DNA from: Epiperipatus broadwayi
Taxonomy: Eukaryota > Onychophora > Udeonychophora > Euonychophora > Peripatidae
Length of the DNA: 64,000 bases
Direction of reading: 5' to 3'
Assembly: GCA_028023455.1 (NCBI GenBank)
Contig: JAQFVV010006310.1
Location: 2,608,001-2,672,000 of the forward strand
The position numbers were made by a program, and so were the translations under genes. Below, one piece after another: positions 37,870-48,634 of the stretch. How positions within the stretch are numbered: position 1 is the first letter of the stretch; each line of letters begins with the position of its first letter. The notes under the pieces are model-generated. The model was given only the letters and a program-made list of their open reading frames with translations. It was not told the origin of the DNA and ran no database searches.

Positions 37870-38640
37870 GGATTTTCTACAAACTGTTGCTAAATTCCCT
37901 CTATGGGTGTAATTAAAGCAGATTTCTTGATGCGATTTATAATTCTTAGCAAAATGACTAGTTTTCCCACAGTAAAAACCTTTTCCCTAAAAATATTGGT
38001 TCACTACTTGATTTATAATTTCTCTGCAGCCTACTTTTATTCGTTTTATAAACTGCTGTTCTGCCTTCCTCATCCGCTTTACTTCTAAAAGCGAGAGCTT
38101 GCTCAATAATTAACTCATACGCAATCCCTTTTTTGATTATTAATTCATGACAACTCGGTTTTTGTCAAGAACATTTGTCTTAACGTTTCATCTGCCATTC
38201 TCCATAGCAACTGGTGCAACAAGACTTCGTCACCAAATTCCTCATATTGACAGTTTTTTTACTAAGTAATGTAATGCCATGTCAAATTCCTTTCCTTTTT
38301 CTCCTTTCACTTGTCTTCTATTTCAGAATGCCAGCCTAGCGATATGCCTAGTTAGGCATGGCTAAAATGCTCTGTTAACTTATTAACTATCACCTCATAA
38401 CTTACTCCATTATAAGTCCATCAAATAACTTTATTAATGATTTCAATTACTTTCCTCCCTGCCAAGCACAACAAACCTGCTACCTTTTTGCTATTATCGC
38501 TTGTGCCATTAAGCATGAAAATATTTTCAAGTTGCATAACATATAACTGCAATTCTGTTGCATTTCCTAAATCAAATTCAGAGATATTACTTTGACCTAT
38601 CAACATTTTACCCATCGATCAAACTATTAATCTATACTAT
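37870..38640 (-). pseudogene. gypsy Gag with zinc knuckle, broken
   Basis: The open frame at 38615-38421 (MGKMLIGQ, FDLGNATELQLYVMQLENIF, VAGLLCLAGRKVIEIIN) resembles the start of gypsy Gag proteins, in which a Trp-centred EW segment precedes a helical domain. WWTYNGVSYEVIVNKLTEHF continues after a stop. Near 37990-37870 a frame with YCGKTSHFAKN and ICFNYTHRGNLATVCRKS is a degraded CCHC knuckle. Related Gag wording occurs on + at 48635. Confidence 0.65.
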
Positions 38641-38718
38641 CACTTGACAATTTTAGTCCTGCTTGTAGTATTACTTTCCCTACACTAGGTTTGAACTTCC
38701 GACTGTGTCATTTTATTG

Positions 38719-38905
38719 TGTATTCACCCACGACTCACAAAGGGGCAAACCACAATTAATTAATAAATAAAAGTAAATTTAGTACTAAGGATACAATCAC
38801 AAAACTAGAATATATATACAAGTTTAATTATAATTAATGTTTACAAACAAATAAATGATCACAGAGTTCTTAAAGTCTTTCAACACTCTTTCATTAACAT
38901 TCTAA
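38719..38905 (-). repeat. 5' LTR of the gypsy element, partial
   Basis: It begins TGTATTCACCCACGACTC and matches the left LTR with a roughly 100-bp gap, up to CACTCTTTCATTAA. Beyond about 38905 the match ends, so the outer two thirds have been deleted or replaced. Confidence 0.75.
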
Positions 38906-39119
38906 TGAATTAAATTAGCACTTTCAAATCGGTTTCAAGTATTAGATTTTGAACATGATTCAGATTTGAATGAAATTAATATGAAAATAACTGATACAAT
39001 TTTAAAAACTGCAACAATTCTTTGAATACCATTTAATGTATCCTAATTTTAACTTTATCATATGAGTTGTAACCAATTTATAGAATAAAATTTTTTTATA
39101 TTTTTATAAAATAAAAAAA

Positions 39120-39620
39120 AAGGATAGCTGGTAGAAAAAAACAGCAATTGACCAATAAAATTTCTACTGAAACTAGAAAATTTATGAAGAAAAGAAGGAA
39201 TATGAAGATATAAAAAAATGATGCATTAAAAAGGATTGAATATCTCAAAATTTTGTAAAATGGTGTGGAAAAGAGTTGAAAATGATATAAGAAAGCATAA
39301 CTGTGAACTAGCAAGAAAAGCTGTAGAAGAGAATAAAAGTCTCAGGAGTGTAAAACAAAATTTTGATATTGATAGGAAATTTATATCTGCAATAAGAAAA
39401 AAAAAGATGGAATTATTACTAAAAAGAGAGATGACATCGTGAAATGGATAGAAGACTTCTATCAAGAATTATATAGTAATAAAGAACAAGTACATCCTAT
39501 ATCTATTATATCTTCCAAATTGCCCAAAATTTTAAATGAAGAAGTGAGCATGCAATTAAATTTATGAAGAAAGGAAAGGATTTTGTTATGTGAGTGTACA
39601 AATCTGATCTTTACAACATT
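39120..39620 (+). pseudogene. LINE ORF2 fragment between endonuclease and RT
   Basis: The + strand wording RKAVEENKSLRSVKQNF, ISAIRKKDGIITKKRDDIVK and WIEDFYQELYSNKEQ follows the linker that precedes the RT in a widespread LINE type (NKSLKKVKQ ... KDKNGNIITNRDKIVKI.EEFYTELYS in relatives). It shifts frame at least twice and fades after KFMKKGKD near 39590. Neither endonuclease nor RT core is present. It may belong to the same family as the LINE tails at 9.3 and 63.6 kb. Confidence 0.65.
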
Positions 39621-40653
39621 TAGTTCCAGCATTAGATAGTAATGGAGGCATTCCTTGTTTACAACTTCATTGTTAGCTACACAATGGAAAGATCAGAGAA
39701 GGCATTCTGAAGTTTTTTTTACCCCAAGGATTGTATAGTTTTAGTTAAATAATCATTATCATTTTTATTGACTTCTATTCAGTAAGTGAGCAATGAAGAA
39801 ATAACAAATGGCCACCTTTTTCTTGGAAACACAGACGATTGAGGAAGCTTTTGTTGGTTCACATAGCAATGTTCTTTATTTAAAAAAACATTTCAAAATA
39901 AAATTATAATACATTTTACTTTTTACAAAGATTATTATCATTTTCAAAACACTAAAATTTATTTTTGTTTAAATCACATGTTGTTAAATTGGAAATAATA
40001 ATTGAAAATTTGCTGTCAAAATCTCTGTAGTGTGTCGAAGCCTGATCATTCTTAAGACAGCTGTTTAAAATCTGATTGGCTGTCTTAGTGCATGTGAAAG
40101 ATTAGCAAACTTTCAATTATTAAAATTTATTTTGTACACAAAAGTATATAATAAAGAAAAATATTCACATAAAAGAAATGACTGTCAACTCAGACATGAA
40201 GGTTATTTTTGCCCTTCCTCCATTCAGGAATAAAATAGATTCAATTTAATCATAAACATTGCTCAATTTTATTTCTACTCTAAAAAAATTGTCTTTTAAT
40301 TTTACAATAATGTCACACTTAACTGTACTTCTTTGAAAATGCTCTTACAAGCATGTCTGAACATAGCATACAATGCCATCTTTAGTCTAGATAACATTTA
40401 CAAATCCATTACATTGGCATGCATATAATTTTTTCATTACATCCATTAACATTAGTTATTGGACTCAATCATTCATTTGCAATGTGCAGATGAACAAAGA
40501 GTGTATCATGCAACATGAACATCAAGATAGCTATCTCAAGTACAGATATAATATCAACCAAACCATATAAATGAAAACACATTTAACCATGAGACTTAGA
40601 GGCTGGGAAATATAAAAATATGCCTGGCTAACTTTTGATTAGATTCAGTAGTC
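39621..40653. other. AT-rich noncoding DNA
   Basis: No feature could be supported. The giant inverted repeat starts to its right. Confidence 0.45.
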
Positions 40654-43600
40654 CCAATTTTAATAATTACATATAACAATCATTTATATATGGCAACTAG
40701 CTTCATGAGATATAATCCCTGGCATGTCATTTGTAATTTGTAAAATACAGGTTTATACAAATATATCTTTTTCCAGACTTTTCCCCTCTTTTTCTCTTTC
40801 TTGAATAGAATCATGCACTTCTAATTTAAATATTAAAATTCATCATGTTGATGTGTGGTAGGAATAATGTTAGTTTCAAAGACTATCTGATATGATCCCT
40901 GTTAGTGGTAAAATGATTATTGGTTTTCTTTGTGCATTGATATGGGTAATTAGCACTTATTTATTTTTAAGTTCGTGTGTGATTTCATTAGCCAACTTTA
41001 TAAAATATTTAAGCACGATTTTGACACATGCCTAAATATATATAATTTATATCTAAATGTGTATTTTATAATTATACATTTAGCCCTCATATTAGTTATA
41101 AAAATTATGATTCTCAGGTGTGTTGTAAAAAGTTGACCCTTTATTTCCTCAAATAGAGATAAAAAAGACAATTGAAAAAAAAAAAAAAAGGTTTCTGGAA
41201 TGAACATCAGACAAAAATTATTGCAGTTGTTAAAATAGGTTGAAATATTGTAGGACTAAATATTAACAAGCTTATAAACCAGAAAAAAAGAAAGATCCAA
41301 TCTAATAACAATATTCCACACAGGCATATAATTACATAAGTTTCAGGTAGCTAAAAATATATGTAATGTTTTAAGAATTTTAATTACTTTATCAGTGTTA
41401 GTTTTAAATCAAAAAATATCGGTTTTCAATTAAATTAATAAAAATATCCCATGAAAAAACAAAAAAAAACAAAAACAAAGTTACAGTTTTATCAGCATTA
41501 AAAACATAAAGATGACATTTTAGTTGTTTAATTGCCTTATTATGTTTTTCTTTATGTGATTTTTTTTAAATGTGTTGTATTATTTTTCTTTATATTTCAA
41601 AAATATTTCTTTTTTCTTTTGAAACTTAATTATCAGAACATAAAATTCCAACACCTTTTTTTTTTAAAAAAAAAAAACTTACCTGAACTAGACTTCATAA
41701 AAAATACAAACATTTTGACTATTTTATATTTTTGTTGTATTTTAGGTGAATTATAAAGATTATAATTGATAAAGATTATATATAAAATAATTGAAATGGT
41801 GATTTTTATTTTTATTTTTATGATGTTCACTTTAGTAAAAAACAATTTTCTTTTTCTTTTTAAAAAAAAGATATATTGGAATTTTATGTATTTTCTCTAT
41901 GTTATGACTATAATATTTTTGTTTTTTGATTCTTTGTAATGTAAATATATCATTCCACTTTAATAGTAAATATAATTTAATTATTAAACTTTATTTATTT
42001 CATGTTCTCATCAAATCATATTCATATGTAACAGCTATATAAATATATTTAAAATAATTATATATAAAAAGACTTTTTCAGCACATGATTTCATGCTCTT
42101 TTCCAATGTTAAGCATGTATTTTAATGTTAACCAATTATTGCATTTATAACTTCATCTAGTGGACTATAATGGAAGTAAAATAACAACAATAACAAAATA
42201 AAATATCAGTAAAATAGAACAAAACCTTCACATAGAGATCCACTCTATTCTTTGCATTGTTAATTAGGCATGCAAAGGCAAACACTACATAGTTTGAAAA
42301 CAAAATTAGTTTTATGATCTTATCAATGGTTGAACTTGTCTCTTTTTGTATTGATGATGAATGGATATTAATAATGATGTATTAATTTCTAAATAGCCCA
42401 GTGTAGGGTATATACCTGTCCAATATGTCTCTAAAGAAAAATATTTAAAAAAAAATAGAAAAAAAAGACTGGTCAAAGAGTGAGAAGTGAAAATTTATTA
42501 TGGGTTTTGTCCCCTTGTTTGCCTTCTAGCTAAAAGTAGCTAGAAGTCCATTTACTGATTAGTAGTTGAATGGCTAGTTAGATTGCCTGTTGTATATGAT
42601 TTGATGAGAACATTAAATAAATAAAGTGTTCAATAATTAAATTATATTTACTATTAAAATGGAATGATATATTTACATTATAAAGAATCAAAAAACAAAA
42701 ATATTATAGTCATAACATAAAGAAAAATATATAAAATTCCAATACATCTTTTTTTTTTATTTAAAAAAAAAAAAGAAAATTATTTTTTACTAAATTGAAC
42801 TTCATAAAAATTAAAAAAAAACACCATTTCGATTTTTATATATATACATAATGTTTATCAAGGCATAATTCGCTTAAAATACAACAAAAATACAAAATAA
42901 TCAAAATGTTTGTATTTTTTATGAAGTCTAATTCAAGAAAAAACAAGTTTTTTTTTTTTTAAAAAAAGGTGTTGGAATTTTATGTACTTATAATTTAGAT
43001 TCAAAAGAAAAAAAATTTTTTTGAAACATAAAGAAAAGGAATTTCAACACACATATATAAAATCATACAAAGAAATACATAATAAGGAAATTAAACATCT
43101 AAAATGTCATCTCTTTTTGATGTGTCATAGCATCAGCTGGGAAGCAACCCATTAACCCGGGACAACTGCTTGTAAGGCAGCTGTGCTGACCACTCGACCA
43201 CCAATTCTTGATAACTAAAATGTCATCTTTACATTTTTAATGCTGATGCAATTGTAACTGTATTGTTTGTTTTGTTTTTTTAACGGGATATTTTTACTAA
43301 CTTAATTGAAAAACCAATATTTTTTGATTTAAAACTAACACTGATGAAGTAATTAAAATTCTTAAAACATTAACTATATTTTGATTTACCTGAAACTTAT
43401 GTAATCATTTGCCTAATTAATATATTCTTATATAAATATTGTGTGGAATATTGTTATGAGATAGGATCTTTTTTTTTCCAGTTTATAAGCTTGTTAATAT
43501 TTAGTCCTTCAATATTTCAATCTATTTTAATAACTGCAATAAATTTTTGTATGATGTTCATCCCAGAAGACCTTTCCTCCCATTTCTCCTTCTTATCCCT

Positions 43601-44055
43601 ATTTGAGGAAATAAAAGATCAACTTTTTCACCTGAGGATTATAATTTGTATAACTAATATGAGAAATCTGTAATTATAAAATACAAAATTATATATATTT
43701 AAGCATGTGTCAAAACATGCTTAAATATATTATAAAGTTGGATAATGAAATCACACACAAACTTGTAATGAATAAGTGCCAATTGCCCTTATCAATGCAT
43801 AAAGAAAACCAACAAACATTTCACCGCTGAGAGATAATCATGGAAACTAACATTATTCCTACCATACATCAACATGATGAATTTTAATATTTAAATTAGA
43901 AGTGAAGAAAGAGAGAAAGAGGAAAATAAGTCTGGAAAAACACATATTTACATATACCTTATTTTACAAATTACAAATAGTATGAAATTACAAATAGTAT
44001 GAAGCTAGTTGCCATATATAAATGATTATTATACGTAATTATTTAAAATTAAGAA
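40654..44055. repeat. giant inverted repeat with 0.57-kb spacer
   Basis: The left arm, about 40654-42025, is the reverse complement of the right arm, about 42593-44055. Matching landmarks are TATATATGGCAACTAGCTTC with GAAGCTAGTTGCCATATATA; GATGTGTGGTAGGAATAATG with ATTATTCCTACCATACATC; AACAAGCTTATAAACCAG with its mirror near 43480; and CATGTTCTCATCAAATCATA with ATATGATTTGATGAGAACAT. Arms differ by small indels and, by eye, roughly 10-15% of bases. The right arm alone carries a SINE (43113-43214). There is no long open frame, terminal signature or target duplication that I could identify. Confidence 0.9.
43099..43228 (-). mobile_element. tRNA-derived SINE, copy S3, with 14-bp duplication
   Basis: CTAAAATGTCATCT flanks the 102-bp body on both sides (43099-43112 and 43215-43228). 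In reverse complement the body reads GGTGGTCGAGTGGTCAGC (A-box region), CAGCTGCC, a TTGTCCCGGGTTAATGGG segment with the B-box and GATGCTATGACACATC plus an A-rich end. The matching place in the other arm of the inverted repeat (near 41510) has the uninterrupted sequence, so this arm is the filled site and the other the empty site. Confidence 0.92.
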
Positions 44056-44540
44056 CATTGAATTTAATTAAAAGGATGAATGACAACAACAATAATAAAA
44101 CTCTTGAAAAAATGCATATTTAAAAAATATATATACTATAACTTATAAATCTGTGATTATAAAATATTTCAAAGTACCTATTTTTTTCTAATATGTTTTT
44201 AAATATATTTTTAACTTTTAAGAGCTTAATTTTTTTCATTTTTTTTTGCCATATTATATTTACAGCTCTTTGTTGCCCTGTTTTCTTTCCATTTTTTTAT
44301 TATAATTATTGTCTTCATTTAGGACCTAATTATTATGTCATGCCATCAGTCATCTTTCTACTCCAAGAATGGCGAATCTGTAACACATTATAATATTAAA
44401 TAATATGAAAAAATAATATATTTTACAATAAAAATGTATTTGTTTGTTTTTTAAAAAAAAAGAAAGCAGAAGCTAGTCTTTCTGTTGTGGAATAAAACTA
44501 AGCAGCATACCTCACCAAAAAAATCATCTACAAGTGTGGA
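44056..44540. other. AT-rich noncoding DNA
   Basis: No feature could be supported. Confidence 0.5.
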
Positions 44541-44544
44541 CATC

Positions 44545-45080
44545 ATAGATTCAAAAATAAATGTGGAAATATGTTATGGATGTGCATTTCTGCATAACAT
44601 TTGCACCAAAAGGATGGATAAGCCTACCATATGTCTCTAGTATTGCAATAAGTAATATATGTGCTGGCATTTATGGAGTTAGTTTTATATCACCTCCATC
44701 ATTAAACAACTTATTAGATAATTCAAAGGATAAAATGCGTAGCAGAGCATGCCCTCAAGTTGTTTACAAAATTACATGCAGTGCCCCATCTTGTAATTCT
44801 GTGTATTATGGTGAATTTCATGCAAATAGATCTACGAGGTTGCCCAGCATACATACTTATACAACAAATCAAAACAGAATAATGAATATAAATTGATTTT
44901 TCTTGATCATAAGCTCGCTACAGGGCATACGTTCAGACCCACTAATATGAGGTTGATTTTTTCTGTAAGAGATAATAGAAAAAGAAAATATAAGATGCTT
45001 GGGCAATTCCAAAGTATCCAAATGCAATCAATGAAAGGATTCATGCATTCCAATGTTGAAAAATTGAACATTTAAATGCT
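44545..45080 (+). pseudogene. Penelope-like element, GIY-YIG endonuclease remnant
   Basis: In the frame 44561-44896, SLPYVSSIAISNIC near residue 21 matches the LPY..S linker, and CPQVVYKITCSAPSC (about 64-78) with VYYGEFHANRSTRL (about 81-94) matches the VYKI.C..C...YIGET.R....RL core of the endonuclease carried by Penelope-like retroelements. The next frame (44893-45075) continues with DHKLATGHTF, the H...TGH.F phrase of the same domain. The catalytic Tyr pair is largely kept, the Glu region is not. The RT domain that should precede is missing, so this is a 5'-truncated, decayed copy. An intact enzyme would nick DNA to prime copying. Confidence 0.7.
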
Positions 45081-45663
45081 GCATTTATAATGCCTCATTT
45101 GCGTAATAAAATAAATCCATATATAGACACAATTTTCAACTGCCAAATTAATATAGCACTATGATTCGGGCAGTGGTCTGCTGAAGCATGCTTAGTGCAT
45201 TATAAAAATCTTGAATTTCAATTTTTATCTTTTTATAATACTCAATTGCAATAAATTTATAATAATACATTAATTAAAGAATAGTACCAAAATATTATAT
45301 ATAAAAAGAAGTGAATGAAATATTTACTACTTAATATATTATTATGTTTATGAATTCAAAAATAAACATGGCACAACCTGTATCTGTATTGAAAATATAC
45401 ATATGAACATATATATATTCATGGGTTAATATTATCTAATTAAAGTTGAATATGTAACAAAATGAGCAAGTATTGAGTGCTACATTTGTTGATTTATTTT
45501 AAGCCACTGTCATGGTAGTCAATCAGACAGACTATGTTCAGAAACTTTCTCCATTCCATTCTCCCATTTAGAGGCTTGCGAACTTAGAACTGCTCCCATA
45601 TATTTTTGTATTGTGTGATTTGGTATAGAGAAAAATAATAGGCTGGAAAACCTAACATTCTTG
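45081..45663. other. AT-rich DNA, possible Penelope 3' region
   Basis: CTGCTGAAGCATGCTTAGTGC at about 45178-45198 could be a degraded terminal hairpin of the Penelope-like element. Otherwise nothing is seen. Confidence 0.35.
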
Positions 45664-45779
45664 AATTTAAGCTTAAAACAAGGCAAAACTCTCCATACAA
45701 CAGTGCTACTCACTGCAAGCCAGAGTAATCAATGGTTGAAAGAAAGTTTGCGCATAAAATCTTTATCTAGTGCCTACTC

Positions 45780-45836
45780 ATCCAATATCTCTAGACTAGT
45801 TTCTAGCTTGTGGTTTCATCTGTAAGGAGTCTTGGA
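45780..45836 (-). ncRNA. hammerhead-ribozyme-like motif, copy 4 left arm
   Basis: On the - strand: CCAAGACTCCTTA, CAGATGA, AACC, ACAA, GCTA, GAAAC, TA, GTC, TAGAGATATTGG. GAAAC, GTC and the distal CCAA/TTGG pairing are kept. CUGAUGA has one change (U4 to A), so this arm should be inactive. Confidence 0.35.
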
Positions 45837-45876
45837 TCTGAGAGGATCCTAAGGTCTAGGTCCAGTGCTCTCAGAT

Positions 45877-45932
45877 CCAAGGCTCCTCACTGATGAAAGC
45901 CACAAGCTAGGAACTAGTCTCGAGATATTGGA
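45877..45932 (+). ncRNA. hammerhead-ribozyme-like motif, copy 4 right arm
   Basis: CCAAGGCTCCTCA is followed by CTGATGA (45890-45896), AAGC-CACAA-GCTA, GGAAC, TA, GTC and TCGAGATATTGG. The heptad, GTC and distal stem I strands are intact. GAAA has become GGAA. Stem II pairs AGC with GCT, with an A-A mismatch next to the core. Confidence 0.4.
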
Positions 45933-46103
45933 TGAGTAGGCACTAGATAGAGATTTTATGCACAAACCTTCTTGCATCCATTGATTACTTTGACTTGCAC
46001 TGAGTAGCACTACTGTATGGAGAGTTTTGCCTCTGTTTCAACAGCTTGAGCAAGCATAAGTAATGATGATCATATGATGTTTAGAAGTTTAATTTAAGCT
46101 TAA

Positions 46104-46600
46104 CCTGTCATTTCTGATGATCAGTCATATGACATCCTGAATGATTAACTATTCAATTATTTTAATAAAATATAAAACTTTTTTTGTTTTTAATTCTTAA
46201 AAATCTGTATAATACTTTTATGCTTTTTATATATTCAATAAATAATTAATTGTTTAAAATATAGTTCAATTGTTTATGCAGACAACTTTTTAATCCCAGA
46301 AAAATTTATGAGAAGGAGCTTCAAATGTTTACAACTTTTAGACTAGCTACAGTTTACTCAAGTCATTATCAACAGGCCACTCATAAATAATACAACTAGA
46401 AGAAGAAGAAAAAGATAAGGAATGGAAAATTAAAAATGAGTTTTGTGATGCCTCTGCAAACCAATCCATGAAATACAAATATGTTCACATATATCACATC
46501 TGATTTTCAAAGTGAGATCTTTGCAATGCTATCTTTTAATTTTTTTTAATCAGTTTTTTTCAAACACTTTTAGGTATCTTTAAGTAATTATAGTTTTTTA
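46104..46600. other. AT-rich noncoding DNA
   Basis: No feature could be supported. Confidence 0.5.
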
Positions 46601-47960
46601 TTGAATTTTATCTTCTGCTGTATCCTAATGTCATTGAGATCATCTTTATAATATGAACAGGATGTGCCACTCCATGAAAACAGTGCCTCAACTTTACTAT
46701 AAAATACTTTTTATAGGAACTCTTGTTATAGATGCCTAACCTAATCAAACTGTATCTTTACAACAGAAAATTTAATAACATTACACCCAAGGAGCTGAAG
46801 AACATACTATCTAATTTTATGATATTAATGTCATATTTGTAGAATTGTGGAGTATGTCTAAATAAAAAAAATTTCAATACCCTTTGGGAAAAATAACATC
46901 CCTAAATATGATTTAATTGATGTAGATATAAACAAAAATATTATCACCCTTTTATATACACTTTATACAATGCAAAAGCAATATTTTATTAATTCAAATC
47001 CCCAAAAATAGTTGACCAATTTCATTGTTTGGCAATCTTTTTCAGATCTATAACATACACAATATAAATAAGTATCTGATCACAATAATATGATGAAATA
47101 TTTTTTAACATTCTCAATATAGCAGCAGCACACTTGAATCTATGATGCACTCAGTGATTCAGTCCACTTTTATTTAAAAAGCTATTAAGATCATTAGGTT
47201 GGGTTAATGTTTTTTAAGCTAATAACCATCTACACTAAAAAATTAGTAAAGCAAACTCTTTATAGTTTGTATTAAGAACATTCTGTAGATCATCTTTTGA
47301 AATTATCAAGAATCTTGTAATTATCAACATTCTGTAAATTTATATTTTCTTTCATTTGTTCAGTTTTTATATTTTATATTTTCAATCAAATATTTTATGT
47401 TACCTTTCAAGACACTATCCAAAAGTTGTAAAATCCTATTGTCTTAAAAAAATAGAAATAAAGTTGGAGTCAATTAATATCAATTTGACATTAATTCTTA
47501 ATTCAAATATCTCATATTTTTTGTTAGCCGTAAAATGCTTATTCTCATTCCACCATGTAAAAGGAATAAAATTTGAATAAACCTTGATAGACTTCTAAGT
47601 TTAAATATTGCCACAAATCTTTTTAATGAACTGAACCAAATATCTTGACTAAGTCGATTAAAACATTATATTAATCACATCTTCACTCATAACATTTTTC
47701 TTAAATTTGACTGGTGACAAAAATTATATCTGCAAAGTTTCTGGATTCTGTTAATTCAAATTGAATCTGGTAATCATTCACTTGTGATTGGAAGTAGTGA
47801 TCTGTAAAATAAAATCCTCAAAAATATTTTTATAATGATATTCTATGATAATTATAAATTTTTCTACATCTTTAATTTTTATAAATTGGAACAATATAAG
47901 CTTTCTTAAGATTAAATGACATAATTTGGTGCATTTATATATTTCCTACAAAATTCCAAT
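46600..47960 (-). pseudogene. fossil LINE reverse transcriptase
   Basis: On the - strand, with frequent stops: LKKAYIVPIYKN (about 47920-47886) matches the A.IVPIYKKG block before the RT, NYHRISL follows, then TSQI-EKCYE (GFR..R....Q...EKC in relatives). LIDLVKIFGSVH (about 47662-47630) is motif A (FIDLTKAFDSVNR). DLWQYLNLEVYQGLFKFYSF follows as ALWKIL.KIG.P.K...I.. does in relatives. Motifs B and C are not clear. A possible tail with LIRLGIYNKSSY lies near 46740. It is an old copy with no coding function. Confidence 0.6.
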
Positions 47961-48634
47961 GTTGAAGTTACTAATATCACTATAGGGTAGTGACTGCTCT
48001 GTGAAATAAAGTTGCATGTATGTGTGTGTGTTCATAATTGGGCAATACAAAAGATATTGTAATTCTCTAGAAGTAATGAAATGCAAAATAAATAAAATTA
48101 TGAAAAATACAAATTAATCTAGATATCCTGATTTGCATAAGACAATGAAATATTTATACAAATTAGCAGAGTTATTAAAAATGTCTGCAGAACTTTAATG
48201 GAGAGAAAAAGAAAGATCAATGTCAGTTAGACTGAATCAGAGATAGTTGAATGAGCAGTAAAGTACTTGCTAAACCCAATGTCAATGAAGAGTAAATGCT
48301 GATGAAAGTACTAGTAGAAAATTAATGTAGAAAGTTAATAGATTGAAATGCAGGAGTTGTATAAAATGTAGTAATAGAGTCAAACTCTATAAAGAACTGT
48401 TTCATGTAAAATTAAGACTGATTACATTAGGGAGTTTAACAAGCAAGTTGCTAGTTGAACATACTAATCTATTGGTATTTATTTCTAAAAATAATGAGTG
48501 TGCGGGTGCTTAGATTAAAGTCTGGATCCATATACATCAATTGCAGCAGTTGTCAGTTCAAAATTTAAATATCAGTTGACGCAATCACAGAAGCTGTATA
48601 TGTTAGTTACTAATGTGGATGTATATACATAGAA
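47961..48634. other. AT-rich DNA left of a Gag remnant
   Basis: No gene is seen. Upstream parts of the Gag element may be included, but no LTR could be recognised. Confidence 0.4.

Larger units (their letters stand above)
35170..38905 (-). mobile_element. Ty3/gypsy LTR retrotransposon, internally deleted
   Basis: Two related LTRs face the same way. The left one is 35170-36028. The right one starts at 38719 and is recognisable to about 38905. Between them, reading right to left, lie Gag, a zinc knuckle, the C-terminal end of RNase H and integrase, the Ty3/gypsy order. Protease, reverse transcriptase and most of RNase H are missing between about 37870 and 37500. That gap now holds unrelated DNA, including a segment (about 37725-37800) resembling part of the left LTR. 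I could not assign a primer-binding site next to the right LTR. The element cannot move. Confidence 0.85.
45664..46103. mobile_element. foldback retroposon, copy 4, with 13-bp duplication and two opposed motifs
   Basis: AATTTAAGCTTAA lies at 45664-45676 and 46091-46103 around a 414-bp element. The arms are nearly complete mirror images about a centre near 45848: GAATCAATGG-like, GTGCCTACTCATCCAATAT, CTAGACTAGTTTCTAGC and CTTGGATCTGAGAG on the left reappear inverted on the right. This is the fullest copy: each arm carries its own hammerhead-like block. The right side ends with the asymmetric AAGCATAAGTAATG and ATGATGTTTAG extension, as in copy 3. It has no open frame. Confidence 0.9.
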
